DNA of 64,000 nucleotides from Rhodovibrio salinarum DSM 9154. Lineage in GTDB: Bacteria > Pseudomonadota > Alphaproteobacteria > Kiloniellales > Rhodovibrionaceae. The position numbers and the translations under genes were made by a program. This document shows positions 36,193 to 44,576 of the stretch, one piece after another (positions within the stretch are counted from its first letter, which is position 1; the number at the start of each line of letters is the position of its first letter). The DNA is taken from positions 3,518,693-3,582,692 of the forward strand of contig NZ_KI911559.1 of NCBI RefSeq assembly GCF_000515255.1, written 5' to 3'. The notes below the pieces were generated by a model. The model was not told where the DNA came from and did no database searches. It worked only from the letters and a program-made list of their open reading frames with translations.

Positions 36193-37002
36193 CTATATCC
36201 GCATCGCGAAGGCAGCCTCTTCCGGGCGCATTTCATTGGGGATGCGGCTGCGGATCGTCGGATCGATCCGCTCGTCGTCCACGTCGTAAAGGCCGCACTG
36301 GCCGAGGGCCCAGCGCAGATCAACCTCGCGGCCGAGCCGGTGCAGGATCACCCGGTAACAGGCGATGTCGCGCGCGGAACTGTTGGTGACCCCGACCGTC
36401 AGACCCGGCAGCAGCGAGGGCTGGTCGCGGTCGTAGGGGTAGAGCACGGTGAGCCAAAGCATCTTGCCGACCGTCGCCTCGCGTTCGAACATCACCACCC
36501 GCTCGCCGGAATGCATGAACAGGCCATTATATTTGCGGGTGCTGCGGTAGGGGTCGTGCGGATAGCGTTCGATGTTGCGGCTGAACACCATGCCGCCGTC
36601 CTCGAACACCTGCACCAGGCCGCGTAGGATCTTGCCGGGAAATTCCGCCGGGCAGAAGTAGTTGTGATAATAGCCCGTGTGCGTATGTAGCTGCTCGACG
36701 CTCTGCGGCGTCAGCAGCAGAATTTCCCGCGCACGGTCCGAGAGGTGCGTCAGCTGTTCGGTCAGCGGCCGCTTGATCGCGATGATCCGGCGAAACGAGG
36801 CATGGTCGAACAGCAGTTCGGACTCATCCAGGCCGAAATGGTCGGCAATCCGTCGCAGATTCTGTAACGACGGCTCCGAGCGCCCGGCCAGGTATTTGTT
36901 GAATTGCTGGCGGTTGATGCCGATGCGCCGGCAGACGTCGGATACCGATCGACTGTAGCTACACAGCAGCCTGAGGTTGTCGGAAAGATCCTGTATCGCC
37001 AT
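36193..37002 (-). CDS. XRE-type helix-turn-helix regulator with large C-terminal domain
   Basis: This 269-residue protein starts MAIQDLSDNLRLL at 37002 behind a good CAGGAG site; the in-frame start at 37035 lies inside the dyad and was rejected. The N-terminal HTH (RRIGINRQQFNKYLAGRSEP, about 26-45) is followed by a roughly 190-residue domain of unknown fold rich in aromatic residues, presumably the ligand-sensing part. It is divergent from the ABC operon at 37160, with a long dyad between them as the likely operator. Confidence 0.85.
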   Translation of the reverse strand: MAIQDLSDNLRLLCSYSRSVSDVCRRIGINRQQFNKYLAGRSEPSLQNLRRIADHFGLDESELLFDHASFRRIIAIKRPLTEQLTHLSDRAREILLLTPQSVEQLHTHTGYYHNYFCPAEFPGKILRGLVQVFEDGGMVFSRNIERYPHDPYRSTRKYNGLFMHSGERVVMFEREATVGKMLWLTVLYPYDRDQPSLLPGLTVGVTNSSARDIACYRVILHRLGREVDLRWALGQCGLYDVDDERIDPTIRSRIPNEMRPEEAAFAMRI

Positions 37003-37013
37003 GTACGCGCACT

Positions 37014-37056
37014 CCTGAAGCGAATTGAAGCGCACTGTCGCTCAACTCGCTTCAGG
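37014..37056. promoter_or_regulatory. 18-bp inverted repeat, likely operator
   Basis: The left arm at 37014-37032 begins CCTGAAGCGAATTGA and the right arm at 37039-37056 ends TCAACTCGCTTCAGG; they are complementary apart from one base change and one inserted base. It sits between the divergent XRE gene and the ABC-transporter operon. On the minus strand it also includes the CAGGAG ribosome site of the XRE gene, so binding or folding could affect both genes. Confidence 0.65.
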
Positions 37057-37159
37057 AACCAACCGTTCGGGTGCCTGACGCGACCTGCATCGCCTCGCTA
37101 CGCTTAGGCTCAACGAAGCGCACCAGATGCGCAGAACCGCTCAGCAGGGAGGCACTGAC

Positions 37160-38227
37160 ATGAGCACACCCCGGACCCCCGGGCGGTTGACCCGCCTGTC
37201 CGCTATCGCATGCGTCGCGGCCATCACATCGGTCGGCTGCTCGACGTCCCTGGCGGCTAAGGAACTCCGCATCCTGACCTGGGAAGGCCTGGCCGACGAC
37301 GCCTGGGTCGAGCCTTTCGAACAGGCTCACGACGTTGAGGTGAAGCGGACCTACGTCGGTTCCAACGACGAGTACATGGCCGCGCTCGCCGCCGGCGACA
37401 CGCAGTACGACACCGTGGTGATCGTCAGCTCGCTGGCGCAGGCGGCAATCAAGTCGGGCTTCGTCGAACCGGTCGACCTCGATCGCTTGCCCAATTTCGC
37501 GAAGATCTATCCCGAGTTCCGCGACAGGGACTTTCTCCAAGCCGACGGCGAGCAATACGGCGTGCCGACCTTCTGGGACATCCAGCCGGTCACGATCAAC
37601 GCCGACGAGGTCTCGGACTGCAGCTTCGACGTGCTGTTCGACCCGCAGTACAAGGGCCGGATCGCCATGTGGGACGACGTTTCCACGATCGGCGACGTCG
37701 CCAGCTACATGGGCTTCGACAACATCTGGACGCTAAGCGACGCGCAGCTTGAGCAGGTGAAGCAGAAGATGATCGAGCAGAAGCCGCTGGTGCGCCGCTA
37801 CTGGTCCACCGGGGGCGAGGTCATCGAACTGTTCGTCAGCGGCGAGGTGGTTGCCACCAACTCGTGGAGCTACGTCACCGAGGCGCTGCGCGACGAGGGA
37901 ATGAACGCCACCCAGTGCGCACCCGAGCGCCCGACGGCCTGGCTCGATTCCCACTTCATCGTCGAAGGCACCGAGCACCGGGAACTGGCGCACCAGTTCA
38001 TCAACTACATGCTGAGCGCGGACGTGCTGGCCCAGATCTACGAGGGCAGCGGCTTCGGCGTCACCAACGCCGAGGTGACCGACACGCGGCCGGCGGAGGC
38101 CTTCGAAGGGTCGGTGATGGCCGAGGATGCGGATTTCCGCGAGAGCATCCGCTTCTGGCAGGAAATCCCGCGCCGGGGCAAGTACCTCGAGGTCTGGAAC
38201 GAAGTCAAAGCGGCCTCCGCAGAATGA
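37160..38227 (+). CDS. ABC transporter substrate-binding protein, PotD/PotF-like
   Basis: This 355-residue periplasmic protein has an N-terminal signal segment and a cysteine (ITSVGCST) that resembles but does not fit a lipobox well. Polyamine-type binding-protein features are ELRILTWEGLADDAWVEPFE, VPTFWDIQPV and DVLFDPQYKGRIAMWDD. The ATG at 37160 follows CAGGGAGGCA. It is the first gene of the second polyamine-type transporter operon, and its stop overlaps the ATPase start by 4 bases. Confidence 0.87.
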   Translation: MSTPRTPGRLTRLSAIACVAAITSVGCSTSLAAKELRILTWEGLADDAWVEPFEQAHDVEVKRTYVGSNDEYMAALAAGDTQYDTVVIVSSLAQAAIKSGFVEPVDLDRLPNFAKIYPEFRDRDFLQADGEQYGVPTFWDIQPVTINADEVSDCSFDVLFDPQYKGRIAMWDDVSTIGDVASYMGFDNIWTLSDAQLEQVKQKMIEQKPLVRRYWSTGGEVIELFVSGEVVATNSWSYVTEALRDEGMNATQCAPERPTAWLDSHFIVEGTEHRELAHQFINYMLSADVLAQIYEGSGFGVTNAEVTDTRPAEAFEGSVMAEDADFRESIRFWQEIPRRGKYLEVWNEVKAASAE

Positions 38228-39327
38228 CGAACGATGCCGTCGTCCGCCTGACGGGCGTCCACAAACGCTTTGGGGATTTCGTCGCGCTGGAGAAGCTGGA
38301 TCTGGAGATCCAGCGCGGCGAATTCCTGACGCTGCTCGGCGAGAGCGGGTGCGGCAAGACCACCACCTTGCGGATCGTCAGTGGCTTCGAGGAGCCGACG
38401 GAGGGGGCGGTCTATCTGAACGGCGAGCTCGCGAACGGCGTCCCGCCGCATCGGCGCCGGGTGAACACCGTGTTCCAGAACTACGCGCTGTTCCCGCACA
38501 TGAGCGTGGGCGACAACGTCGGTTACGGCCTGCGGTTCGACGGGGTCGGACGTCGCGAACGCCGGCGGCGTGCGGCGGAGATGCTGGCGCGCGTTGGGCT
38601 GGAGGACAAGATCGACAACGCGCCCGACGCCCTCTCCGGCGGCCAGATGCAGCGCGCCGCGCTGGCCCGGGCGTTGATCAAGGAGCCGGAGGTGCTGCTG
38701 CTCGACGAGCCGCTGTCGGCGCTCGACGCGAAGCTGCGCAAGGAACTGCAGCTGGAGCTCAAGCGGGTGCAGCGGCAGACCGGAATCACCTTCATCTACG
38801 TCACGCATGACCAGGAAGAGGCGCTGGTCATGAGCGACCGGATCGCGGTCATGGAGAGCGGCAAGATCCGTCAGCTCGGCAGTCCGGATGACATCTTCGA
38901 ACGCCCGCACTCACGCTTCGTCGCCGAGTTCGTCGGTGCCTCCAACAAGCTGGACGGCGTCGTCCGGGAAACCGCCGGAAACACTGTCCAGGTGGCCCTG
39001 CCGAGCGGCGAGCGGCTGTCCGCCATGGCGCCACCGACCGGCACCCTCGACGTCGGAACCGCCGTGCGGCTGGTCATCCGCACCCAACAGCTGCGGATCG
39101 AGGACGACGCGGTTGCGCCGGCCGAGAACCTGCTGAACGCCACGCTGGCCGACGTCATCTACCTGGGGGTCGACCGCAAGCTGGAACTGCATCTCGCGGA
39201 TGGCCAGCGTATCGAGCTGGAGGAGCGCGGCGACCGGCTGCCGGCCGATCTGTCGGAACGCATCGGCCGCTCGATCCGGCTGCAGGTGCCGCAAGACGCC
39301 GTGCACGCCTTCCCGAGCGGGGCCTAG
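38224..39327 (+). CDS. polyamine-type ABC transporter ATP-binding protein
   Basis: This 367-residue ATPase has Walker A GESGCGKTT, VFQNYALFPHMSV, signature LSGGQMQRA, Walker B VLLLDEPLSALD and a C-terminal TOBE domain (about 270-360). A 4-base overlap couples it to the binding-protein gene, and it lies 2 bases before the first permease gene. Confidence 0.91.
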   Translation: MTNDAVVRLTGVHKRFGDFVALEKLDLEIQRGEFLTLLGESGCGKTTTLRIVSGFEEPTEGAVYLNGELANGVPPHRRRVNTVFQNYALFPHMSVGDNVGYGLRFDGVGRRERRRRAAEMLARVGLEDKIDNAPDALSGGQMQRAALARALIKEPEVLLLDEPLSALDAKLRKELQLELKRVQRQTGITFIYVTHDQEEALVMSDRIAVMESGKIRQLGSPDDIFERPHSRFVAEFVGASNKLDGVVRETAGNTVQVALPSGERLSAMAPPTGTLDVGTAVRLVIRTQQLRIEDDAVAPAENLLNATLADVIYLGVDRKLELHLADGQRIELEERGDRLPADLSERIGRSIRLQVPQDAVHAFPSGA

Positions 39328-39329
39328 CG

Positions 39330-40196
39330 ATGAGGGTCTGGGGTTGGGTGCACCGCCATCGCATCGAGGCGCTCTGCCTGCTGGGCGCCGTCGCCTATCT
39401 CGCGATCTTCATCGTGCTGCCCTACGCGAACGTCGTGGTGTTCAGCTTCTGGGAAAAAGAGCTCTATTCGATCCAGCCGGCCTTCTCGCTGGACAATTTC
39501 GCCCGCGCGCTCGGCAACGACCTCTATCTCAGCGTGATCCTGAACTCGCTCCAGGTGGCGGCGGCCGTCACGCTGGCCTCCTCCCTGCTCGGCTATCTGC
39601 TGGCTTACTACCTGGCTGTGCATGCCCACCACTGGCGCAACCTGCTGTTCTTCCTGCTGATCGTGCCGCTATGGACCAGCTTCCTGCTGCGCGCCTACAT
39701 CTGGAAGATCATCCTTGGCCGCAACGGCATCCTGAACTCGCTGCTGATGGAGGCGGGGCTGCTCGACCAGCCGGCCTCCTTCCTGCTCTACAATAAGTTC
39801 TCGATCGCGCTGGCGCTCACCTACATCTTCCTGCCGTTCGTGGCGCTTCCGGTCTACGCGGCGCTGGAGAAGATCCCCCAGCGCTACCTGGAGGCCAGCG
39901 CCGACCTGGGCGCGCCGGCGTTCGCCACCTTCCGCCATGTCGTCTTCCCGCTGACGCTGCCGGGACTGATCGCCGGCGCGACGGTGGTCTTCTGCCTGGC
40001 GTTCGGCGATTTCATCACCCCGGCCCTGCTGGGCGGCAGCGGGGACATCATGATCGCGAACGTAATCATCTCGCAGTTCGGCGCCGCCTACGACTGGCCG
40101 TTCGGCAGCGCGCTGGCGTTGCTGGTCGTCGCGATCGTGCTGGCGATCGTCGGGCTTTCCACGCGCCTCGCCAAGCTTGATGGGGGGCGCGCATGA
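39330..40196 (+). CDS. polyamine-type ABC transporter permease (PotB-like)
   Basis: This 288-residue permease has six hydrophobic segments and the motif EASADLGAPAFATFRHVVFP. LIVPLWTSFLLRAYIWKIIL is the common PotB-type stretch. It overlaps the next permease gene by 4 bases. Confidence 0.9.
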   Translation: MRVWGWVHRHRIEALCLLGAVAYLAIFIVLPYANVVVFSFWEKELYSIQPAFSLDNFARALGNDLYLSVILNSLQVAAAVTLASSLLGYLLAYYLAVHAHHWRNLLFFLLIVPLWTSFLLRAYIWKIILGRNGILNSLLMEAGLLDQPASFLLYNKFSIALALTYIFLPFVALPVYAALEKIPQRYLEASADLGAPAFATFRHVVFPLTLPGLIAGATVVFCLAFGDFITPALLGGSGDIMIANVIISQFGAAYDWPFGSALALLVVAIVLAIVGLSTRLAKLDGGRA

Positions 40197-40984
40197 CCGG
40201 GCGACAACCAACGGGCGGACGCGTCTTCGCCGGCCTGGCCGCCGCGATTTTCCTGTTCCTCTACCTGCCGCTCGCGGTGCTGTTCGCCTTCTCCTTCCAG
40301 GAGAGCCGGGTGCTGTCGTGGCCGATCGAGGACTGGTCGCTGCGCTGGTACGCCTTGCTGCTGGAGGATAGCGAACTGCAAGGCGCGCTGCTGAACAGCG
40401 CGATCGTGGCCAGCGTCTGCGTCGTCGGCACGACCTTGCTGGGCGTGCCGCTCGCCCTGGTGTTGCGGCGCCTGGGCGGCCGGCTCGGGGCGCTACTTGA
40501 ACGCACTTTCCTGCTGCCGCTGATCATCCCGCAATTGATCACCGGCCTGGCGCTGCTGCTGGTGCTGAACCGGAGCGGCATCGGGCTGTCGCTGGGGACC
40601 GTGATCCTCGGCCAGACGATCGTCTGGACGCCGATCGTGATGACCCAGGTCTACGCCCGCCTGCAGCGGGTCGACGCCAACCTGGAGCAGGCCAGCATGG
40701 ACCTCGGCGCCAACCGGCTGCAGACCTTCTTCCTGATCACGCTGCCGAACATCCGCACCGCGGTGGTCGGCAGTGCGCTGCTCGTCTTCACGCTGTCGTT
40801 CGACGAGCTGCCCGTCACCTTCTTCCTCACCGGCGCGCAGAACACCCTGCCGATGCACATCTGGTCGATGCTGCGCATCGGCATCACGCCGGAAATCAAC
40901 GCCATCGCCAGCCTGACCGTCGGGGTCTCGATCGTGCTGATCCTGATCGGCCTTCGCCTGCTGGCGCGCAACCGGGAGACCTGA
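40193..40984 (+). CDS. polyamine-type ABC transporter permease (PotC-like)
   Basis: This 263-residue permease has six membrane segments; QASMDLGANRLQTFFLITLP is the conserved cytoplasmic loop and SFDELPVTFFLTG the usual PotC-type stretch. It completes the transporter and is followed after 4 bases by the isochorismatase-fold hydrolase. Confidence 0.9.
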   Translation: MTGRQPTGGRVFAGLAAAIFLFLYLPLAVLFAFSFQESRVLSWPIEDWSLRWYALLLEDSELQGALLNSAIVASVCVVGTTLLGVPLALVLRRLGGRLGALLERTFLLPLIIPQLITGLALLLVLNRSGIGLSLGTVILGQTIVWTPIVMTQVYARLQRVDANLEQASMDLGANRLQTFFLITLPNIRTAVVGSALLVFTLSFDELPVTFFLTGAQNTLPMHIWSMLRIGITPEINAIASLTVGVSIVLILIGLRLLARNRET

Positions 40985-40988
40985 GCTC

Positions 40989-41699
40989 ATGCACGATGGC
41001 GTCAAGCAGTTCACCGACATGGTGCCCAAGGTCGACCTGTCCGACCGGGATGCCCTGGCGCTGCTGCTCGTCGACCTGCAGTACCACGACGCCTCGCCCG
41101 ACCATGGCCTGACGCGGGCGTGGGAGCGCGCGGCCCCCGGGTCGATGCGCTACTACGCCGAGCGGCTGGAGACCACCGCCGTGCCGGCGGCCACCAAGCT
41201 GCTCGAAGCCTTCCGCCGGGAACGGTTGCAGGTCATACACCTCGTGCTCGGGTCCGACTACCGGGACCTGCGGGACTGTCCGCCGCGCTTCCGCGCCTGG
41301 ACCCGCAACCTGGAAGCCGCCACCGGGGTCGCGGACGTCTGGTGGTCCGGCAACCCGAACTTCCGCATCCTGGACCCGCTGACGCCGGCGGCGGACGAGA
41401 CGGTCGTGCAGAAGACCACCAACGGGGCGTTCAACGGCAGCTCGCTCGACAGCGTGCTGAGCCGGATGGGGATCACCACGCTGGTGATCGCCGGGGTGGT
41501 GACCAGCGCCTGTGTCGAGACCACCGCACGCGATGCCGCCGACCGCGGCTACCACTGCGTGCTGGTGTCGGAGGCAATGGCCGACTACGACCCGCAGATG
41601 CACGCCGCCACCTTGCGCGCCTTCGCGCTCAATTTCGGCCGTGTGGCCGAGACCGCAGACGAGGTGACGGCGGCGGTTCGGCAGAGGGAAGCGATCTAA
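40989..41699 (+). CDS. isochorismatase-fold cysteine amidohydrolase
   Basis: This 236-residue enzyme has the Asp-Lys-Cys triad: LLLVDLQ (D29), VVQKTTNGAF (K142) and VTSACVETTARDA (C175). Relatives hydrolyse amide or ureido bonds (N-carbamoylsarcosine, ureidoacrylate, biuret, nicotinamide). It is the last gene of the second polyamine-type ABC operon, so it probably acts on the imported compound or its carbamoyl derivative. The substrate is not determinable from the sequence. Confidence 0.85.
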   Translation: MHDGVKQFTDMVPKVDLSDRDALALLLVDLQYHDASPDHGLTRAWERAAPGSMRYYAERLETTAVPAATKLLEAFRRERLQVIHLVLGSDYRDLRDCPPRFRAWTRNLEAATGVADVWWSGNPNFRILDPLTPAADETVVQKTTNGAFNGSSLDSVLSRMGITTLVIAGVVTSACVETTARDAADRGYHCVLVSEAMADYDPQMHAATLRAFALNFGRVAETADEVTAAVRQREAI

Positions 41700-41927
41700 A
41701 ACAAGGCCGGGATGGTTCACGCTGAAGATAAATTAACCATCAGCGATTGAGCCGGCCGGCGGTTGGGTGGGTTGCCTGGAAAGCCCCCATGCAATTCAAA
41801 GAATACACGTATGCTCTCATCACATGATATTTCACTTTATATTTATACCGCGACCCAAGTATTAGGCATCTGGGGCGCTGGCGACCGGCCCCCGAATCCG
41901 ATCAATCCTGTATTCTCTGGAGAGACG

Positions 41928-43283
41928 ATGCCTAAGAAATTGCTGCTGGCCGGCGCGGCCGCCTTATTAATCGCTGGCGGTGCTGGCGGCTATCTGGTGT
42001 ACACCAACCAGGCACGCGCCGAGGTCCGCGCTGCGCTGGACCGCTACCAAGCGCAGCTGCCGGAGGGTCAGATGTTCCGGTACGCGCACGTCGATGTCGG
42101 GCTATCGGGCGCAACGCTGAGCGATGTCGAGCACAGCTGGCAGACCCCGTCCGGGACCGTGACGCTGGACGCCGAGGAAGTGACCGTCAGCGATCCGGTC
42201 ACCGAGGAGAACGGCCGCCTGGTCCGTCTTGGCTCGGTGTCCTGGCGCAACGCCGTCTTGATCGACGGCACGGGACTCCGAATCGAGACGGCCACGGGCT
42301 CTGCCGAAGATGTCATCCAGCCAGATACGCTCCGCCCCGGTCATCTGCCCGTCAGCGCGCTGTCGTTCAGCGACATGACCTTGAGCCGGGAAAACGACGA
42401 CCAACGACTGACGGTCGCCAGCTTCGAGGCGAGCGGCGTTGCCGAGCAGGTCGTCGAGAGCGCAGAGGCGACGGATATCCGCGGCAATTTCGATGAGTCG
42501 TTCAGCATCGGCGAAGTCACCGCCTCCGCGATCGACTTCACCGAGCTCGGCAAGCTCGGGCAGAACCCGTCGCTTGCGGAGGTCACCACTGCGCTTTCCG
42601 AACGCAGCGCCGGCACCCTCACCTTAAACGACGTGTCGTTCACCAAGCACGAACGCGGAACGAAGCAAACGGCGACCTTCGATAGCCTCAAGCTGAGTCA
42701 CGAAGCCTCCGACACCGGTGGCATCCTGCTGTCGATCGAAAACCGCGGCTTCACCCTGCCCGTCGCCCCAGACCAAGGATTGGCGGAACTCGATATCGAC
42801 CAGATCACGGGCGACTTCTCGGCCGCCTACAACTATGACCCCGAAACCGGCGACCTCGCGGTGCGCGATTTCAACCTCGCGGTCAAAGAGCTGGGGACCC
42901 TCTCGGGCACGATCGAGGTGAGCGATATGCCCGACCTGCGGACGCTGGACCAGCGCCGGGGCGGCCCCGACTGGAGCGCCTCGCTGCGCGAGGCCAACCT
43001 GAGCTGGACCGACGCGGGCCTGCTTCAGAAGACCTATGCCCGGGTGGCCGAGGAGCGCAACGTTGACGTCGAGACCATCCGGCAGGAGGCCGTCCAAGAC
43101 GTCGACCGGATGCTCGACCCGAAGACCGCCGATCCGATGCGCACCTTCCTGCGCGATGGCGGCACGCTCGAAATCACCGCCCAGCCGCCGAAGCCGGTGC
43201 CCTTCCAGGGCATCGTCATGTCCGCGATGATGCGCCCGCAAGCCTTGCAGAAGGGCCTCAATCTACAGGTGTCGGCGCACTGA
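41928..43283 (+). CDS. membrane-anchored protein of unknown function
   Basis: This 451-residue protein has an N-terminal hydrophobic segment (residues 4 to about 24, LLLAGAAALLIAGG) and then a long hydrophilic part with alternating beta-type sequence throughout. Short patterns such as LSFSDMTLSREN, LTLNDVSFTKHE and LREANLSWTD recur and resemble the repeated strands of AsmA/DUF945/DUF2125-like periplasmic proteins; this is a resemblance only. The start at 41928 follows TGGAGAGACG. A perfect terminator follows 33 bases after the stop, so the gene is probably monocistronic. The upstream gap (41700-41927) is AT-rich and holds its promoter. Confidence 0.75.
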   Translation: MPKKLLLAGAAALLIAGGAGGYLVYTNQARAEVRAALDRYQAQLPEGQMFRYAHVDVGLSGATLSDVEHSWQTPSGTVTLDAEEVTVSDPVTEENGRLVRLGSVSWRNAVLIDGTGLRIETATGSAEDVIQPDTLRPGHLPVSALSFSDMTLSRENDDQRLTVASFEASGVAEQVVESAEATDIRGNFDESFSIGEVTASAIDFTELGKLGQNPSLAEVTTALSERSAGTLTLNDVSFTKHERGTKQTATFDSLKLSHEASDTGGILLSIENRGFTLPVAPDQGLAELDIDQITGDFSAAYNYDPETGDLAVRDFNLAVKELGTLSGTIEVSDMPDLRTLDQRRGGPDWSASLREANLSWTDAGLLQKTYARVAEERNVDVETIRQEAVQDVDRMLDPKTADPMRTFLRDGGTLEITAQPPKPVPFQGIVMSAMMRPQALQKGLNLQVSAH

Positions 43284-43315
43284 TACCTGAGACGCCCCGC
43301 CTCTGAAACACGCCT

Positions 43316-43348
43316 AAAGCGCCCGGTGGTCCCCCGCCGGGCGCTTTT
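43316..43348 (+). terminator. rho-independent terminator
   Basis: AAAGCGCCCGG (43316-43326) pairs perfectly with CCGGGCGCTTT (43337-43347), followed by one more T. It ends the 41928-43283 transcript and, with A residues on the other side, could work in both directions. Confidence 0.85.
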
Positions 43349-43572
43349 CGGTGGTCCCGCCGATCAGACAGCCACGTGCCGGCAAAGCCTCCGCCGTGAC
43401 GCTGGAGGGAATGGCTGCACGAAACAGGGTCATGCAGGTCGTAGCCGCGATCCCTACCATTCTGAGGCCGAGAATCTGTTCGGCCGCGTCATGCAGCATC
43501 AGCGCGCGAAGCCCTGCGGTGACGTCGAGCTCGCTCTGATCGAAGATCGAAAACATTCCGCACCTAACCTAA

Positions 43573-43722
43573 TGGTGCAAAGGTAGCAGCGAGATCGAGG
43601 TCGCCGGCGAGCCCTACGCGGCCCAAGAGTTCGCGCAAATCAACATCGTGACCATGTCCGAGCACCTCAGCGCCAGCCGTCTATTCGAGATCCGGCGTCT
43701 GCGGGAGCCCGCGGTCGACTAG
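43573..43722 (+). pseudogene. C-terminal remnant of an unidentified protein
   Basis: A 49-codon open stretch between TAA (43570-43572) and TAG (43720-43722) reads as a convincing protein tail (YAAQEFAQINIVTMSEHLSA and then RLFEIRRLREPAVD) but has no upstream start or body. The QINIVTMSEHL part faintly resembles the tail of some DNA methyltransferases. It lies at the edge of the lower-GC patch, so a decayed mobile or restriction gene is plausible. The rest of 43349-43803 holds no supported gene. Confidence 0.35.
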
Positions 43723-43759
43723 CGCGCGCCGGCGCATGCCCTTCCCCGGCGACGCATAA

Positions 43760-43791
43760 GACCCCGTCAGGCTGCTCAACCTGGCGGGGTC
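43760..43791 (-). terminator. stem-loop downstream of the small island gene
   Basis: GACCCCGTCAGG (43760-43771) pairs with CCTGGCGGGGTC (43780-43791) with one G-T pair and an 8-base loop. It stands 12 bases past the stop at 43804. The T run on the minus strand is poor (CTTATG), so termination strength is uncertain. Confidence 0.5.
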
Positions 43792-43803
43792 CTTGCGTTG
43801 GCC

Positions 43804-44142
43804 CTAATCGTCGCCGGCTTTATCAGCCAAGAGACGCCTCACTTCATCATCATCAAGTGAAACCACATTTTCTTGAATGTCTTTCAATCTGTCTTGAAAA
43901 AACTTCGCCAAACTCACAAAAGAGTCTAATGACATCGCAAGACGACATGCCACCTCACGACGCTGACCTTCTGTGTCGCTAAACCCCACAGTGTACAAAT
44001 TCAACTTTACGCCGTTAGGCCCTGCCATAAAGCCGTGAACACCCTCAATGTAGTATTCTGGGTCGCCGCCCGGATGTCCGTAAAGCCTAATCGTCTCTCC
44101 GTTTTCTGAGGTTTTCTCATATATAAGCCGATCTGATACCAT
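43804..44142 (-). CDS. small protein of unknown function in the island
   Basis: This 112-residue soluble protein starts MVSDRLIYEKTSENGETIRL. Its base composition is clearly lower in GC than the neighbouring chromosome. The central GVKLNLYTVGF and later RLAMSLDSFVSLAKFFQDRL vaguely follow the layout of DUF3467-type proteins (a beta hairpin, then a helix). It lies 26 bases after the antitoxin-like gene and may be a third member of that transcript. The function is unknown. Confidence 0.6.
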   Translation of the reverse strand: MVSDRLIYEKTSENGETIRLYGHPGGDPEYYIEGVHGFMAGPNGVKLNLYTVGFSDTEGQRREVACRLAMSLDSFVSLAKFFQDRLKDIQENVVSLDDDEVRRLLADKAGDD

Positions 44143-44168
44143 TGCTAAATCGCCCCTACTTAATCTGC

Positions 44169-44576
44169 TCAGGTTGACGCGTCGATTTTGACAAATCTCT
44201 TTTCACTACCCTGCGATGAAGTATTCGCTGTAAGATTCGCGGTTTGCCTCTGAGCAGATGGGACCGTCGGTTGCTTGGAGTTAGCGTTCTCTCGCGCCAA
44301 ATCCTCGCATGGCGTAAGGACCAAATTAGGTCGGAAATTCATTGCACGAGCCATGTCAGATACAACTTCCAGCGTTAAATTACTGTTTCCATTCAGCCGC
44401 TGCGAGATTACTGATTTATTCAAGCCTAACCGATCAGCTAACTCGGTCTTAGTCAGCCCCTCTCTGCTTTCAGCCCTCTTCTGAAACGCGCATACTAACT
44501 GCCGATGCGCATCCATGAGAAAGCGCTGACGCCAAGTCGCGTAGTCTCCGCTATCAGACCTGGACAAGCGAGGCAT
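44169..44576 (-). CDS. XRE-family antitoxin-like DNA-binding protein
   Basis: This 135-residue protein starts at ATG 44576, behind GGGAGAACGACT; the start at 44606 lies further inside the upstream gene. The HTH (LTKTELADRLGLNKSVISQR, then LNGNSNLTLEVVSDM) is in the first half, and the C-terminal third is Ser/Thr/Asn/Gln-rich and probably disordered. It overlaps the toxin-like gene by 23 bases. Toxin first, antitoxin second is the HigBA order; the antitoxin would neutralise the toxin and repress the promoter at 45019-45045. Confidence 0.75.
   Translation of the reverse strand: MPRLSRSDSGDYATWRQRFLMDAHRQLVCAFQKRAESREGLTKTELADRLGLNKSVISQRLNGNSNLTLEVVSDMARAMNFRPNLVLTPCEDLARENANSKQPTVPSAQRQTANLTANTSSQGSEKRFVKIDAST

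Noticed and set aside
43314-43556. An 80-codon minus-strand frame in the gap after 43283
   Set aside because: Its end runs through a strong terminator and its second half is not protein-like; no ribosome site precedes it.
43349-43803. Search for a duplicated tRNA-Glu 3' end marking the far edge of the island
   Set aside because: No repeat of the tRNA 3' sequence was found by eye, so an attachment site is not claimed.
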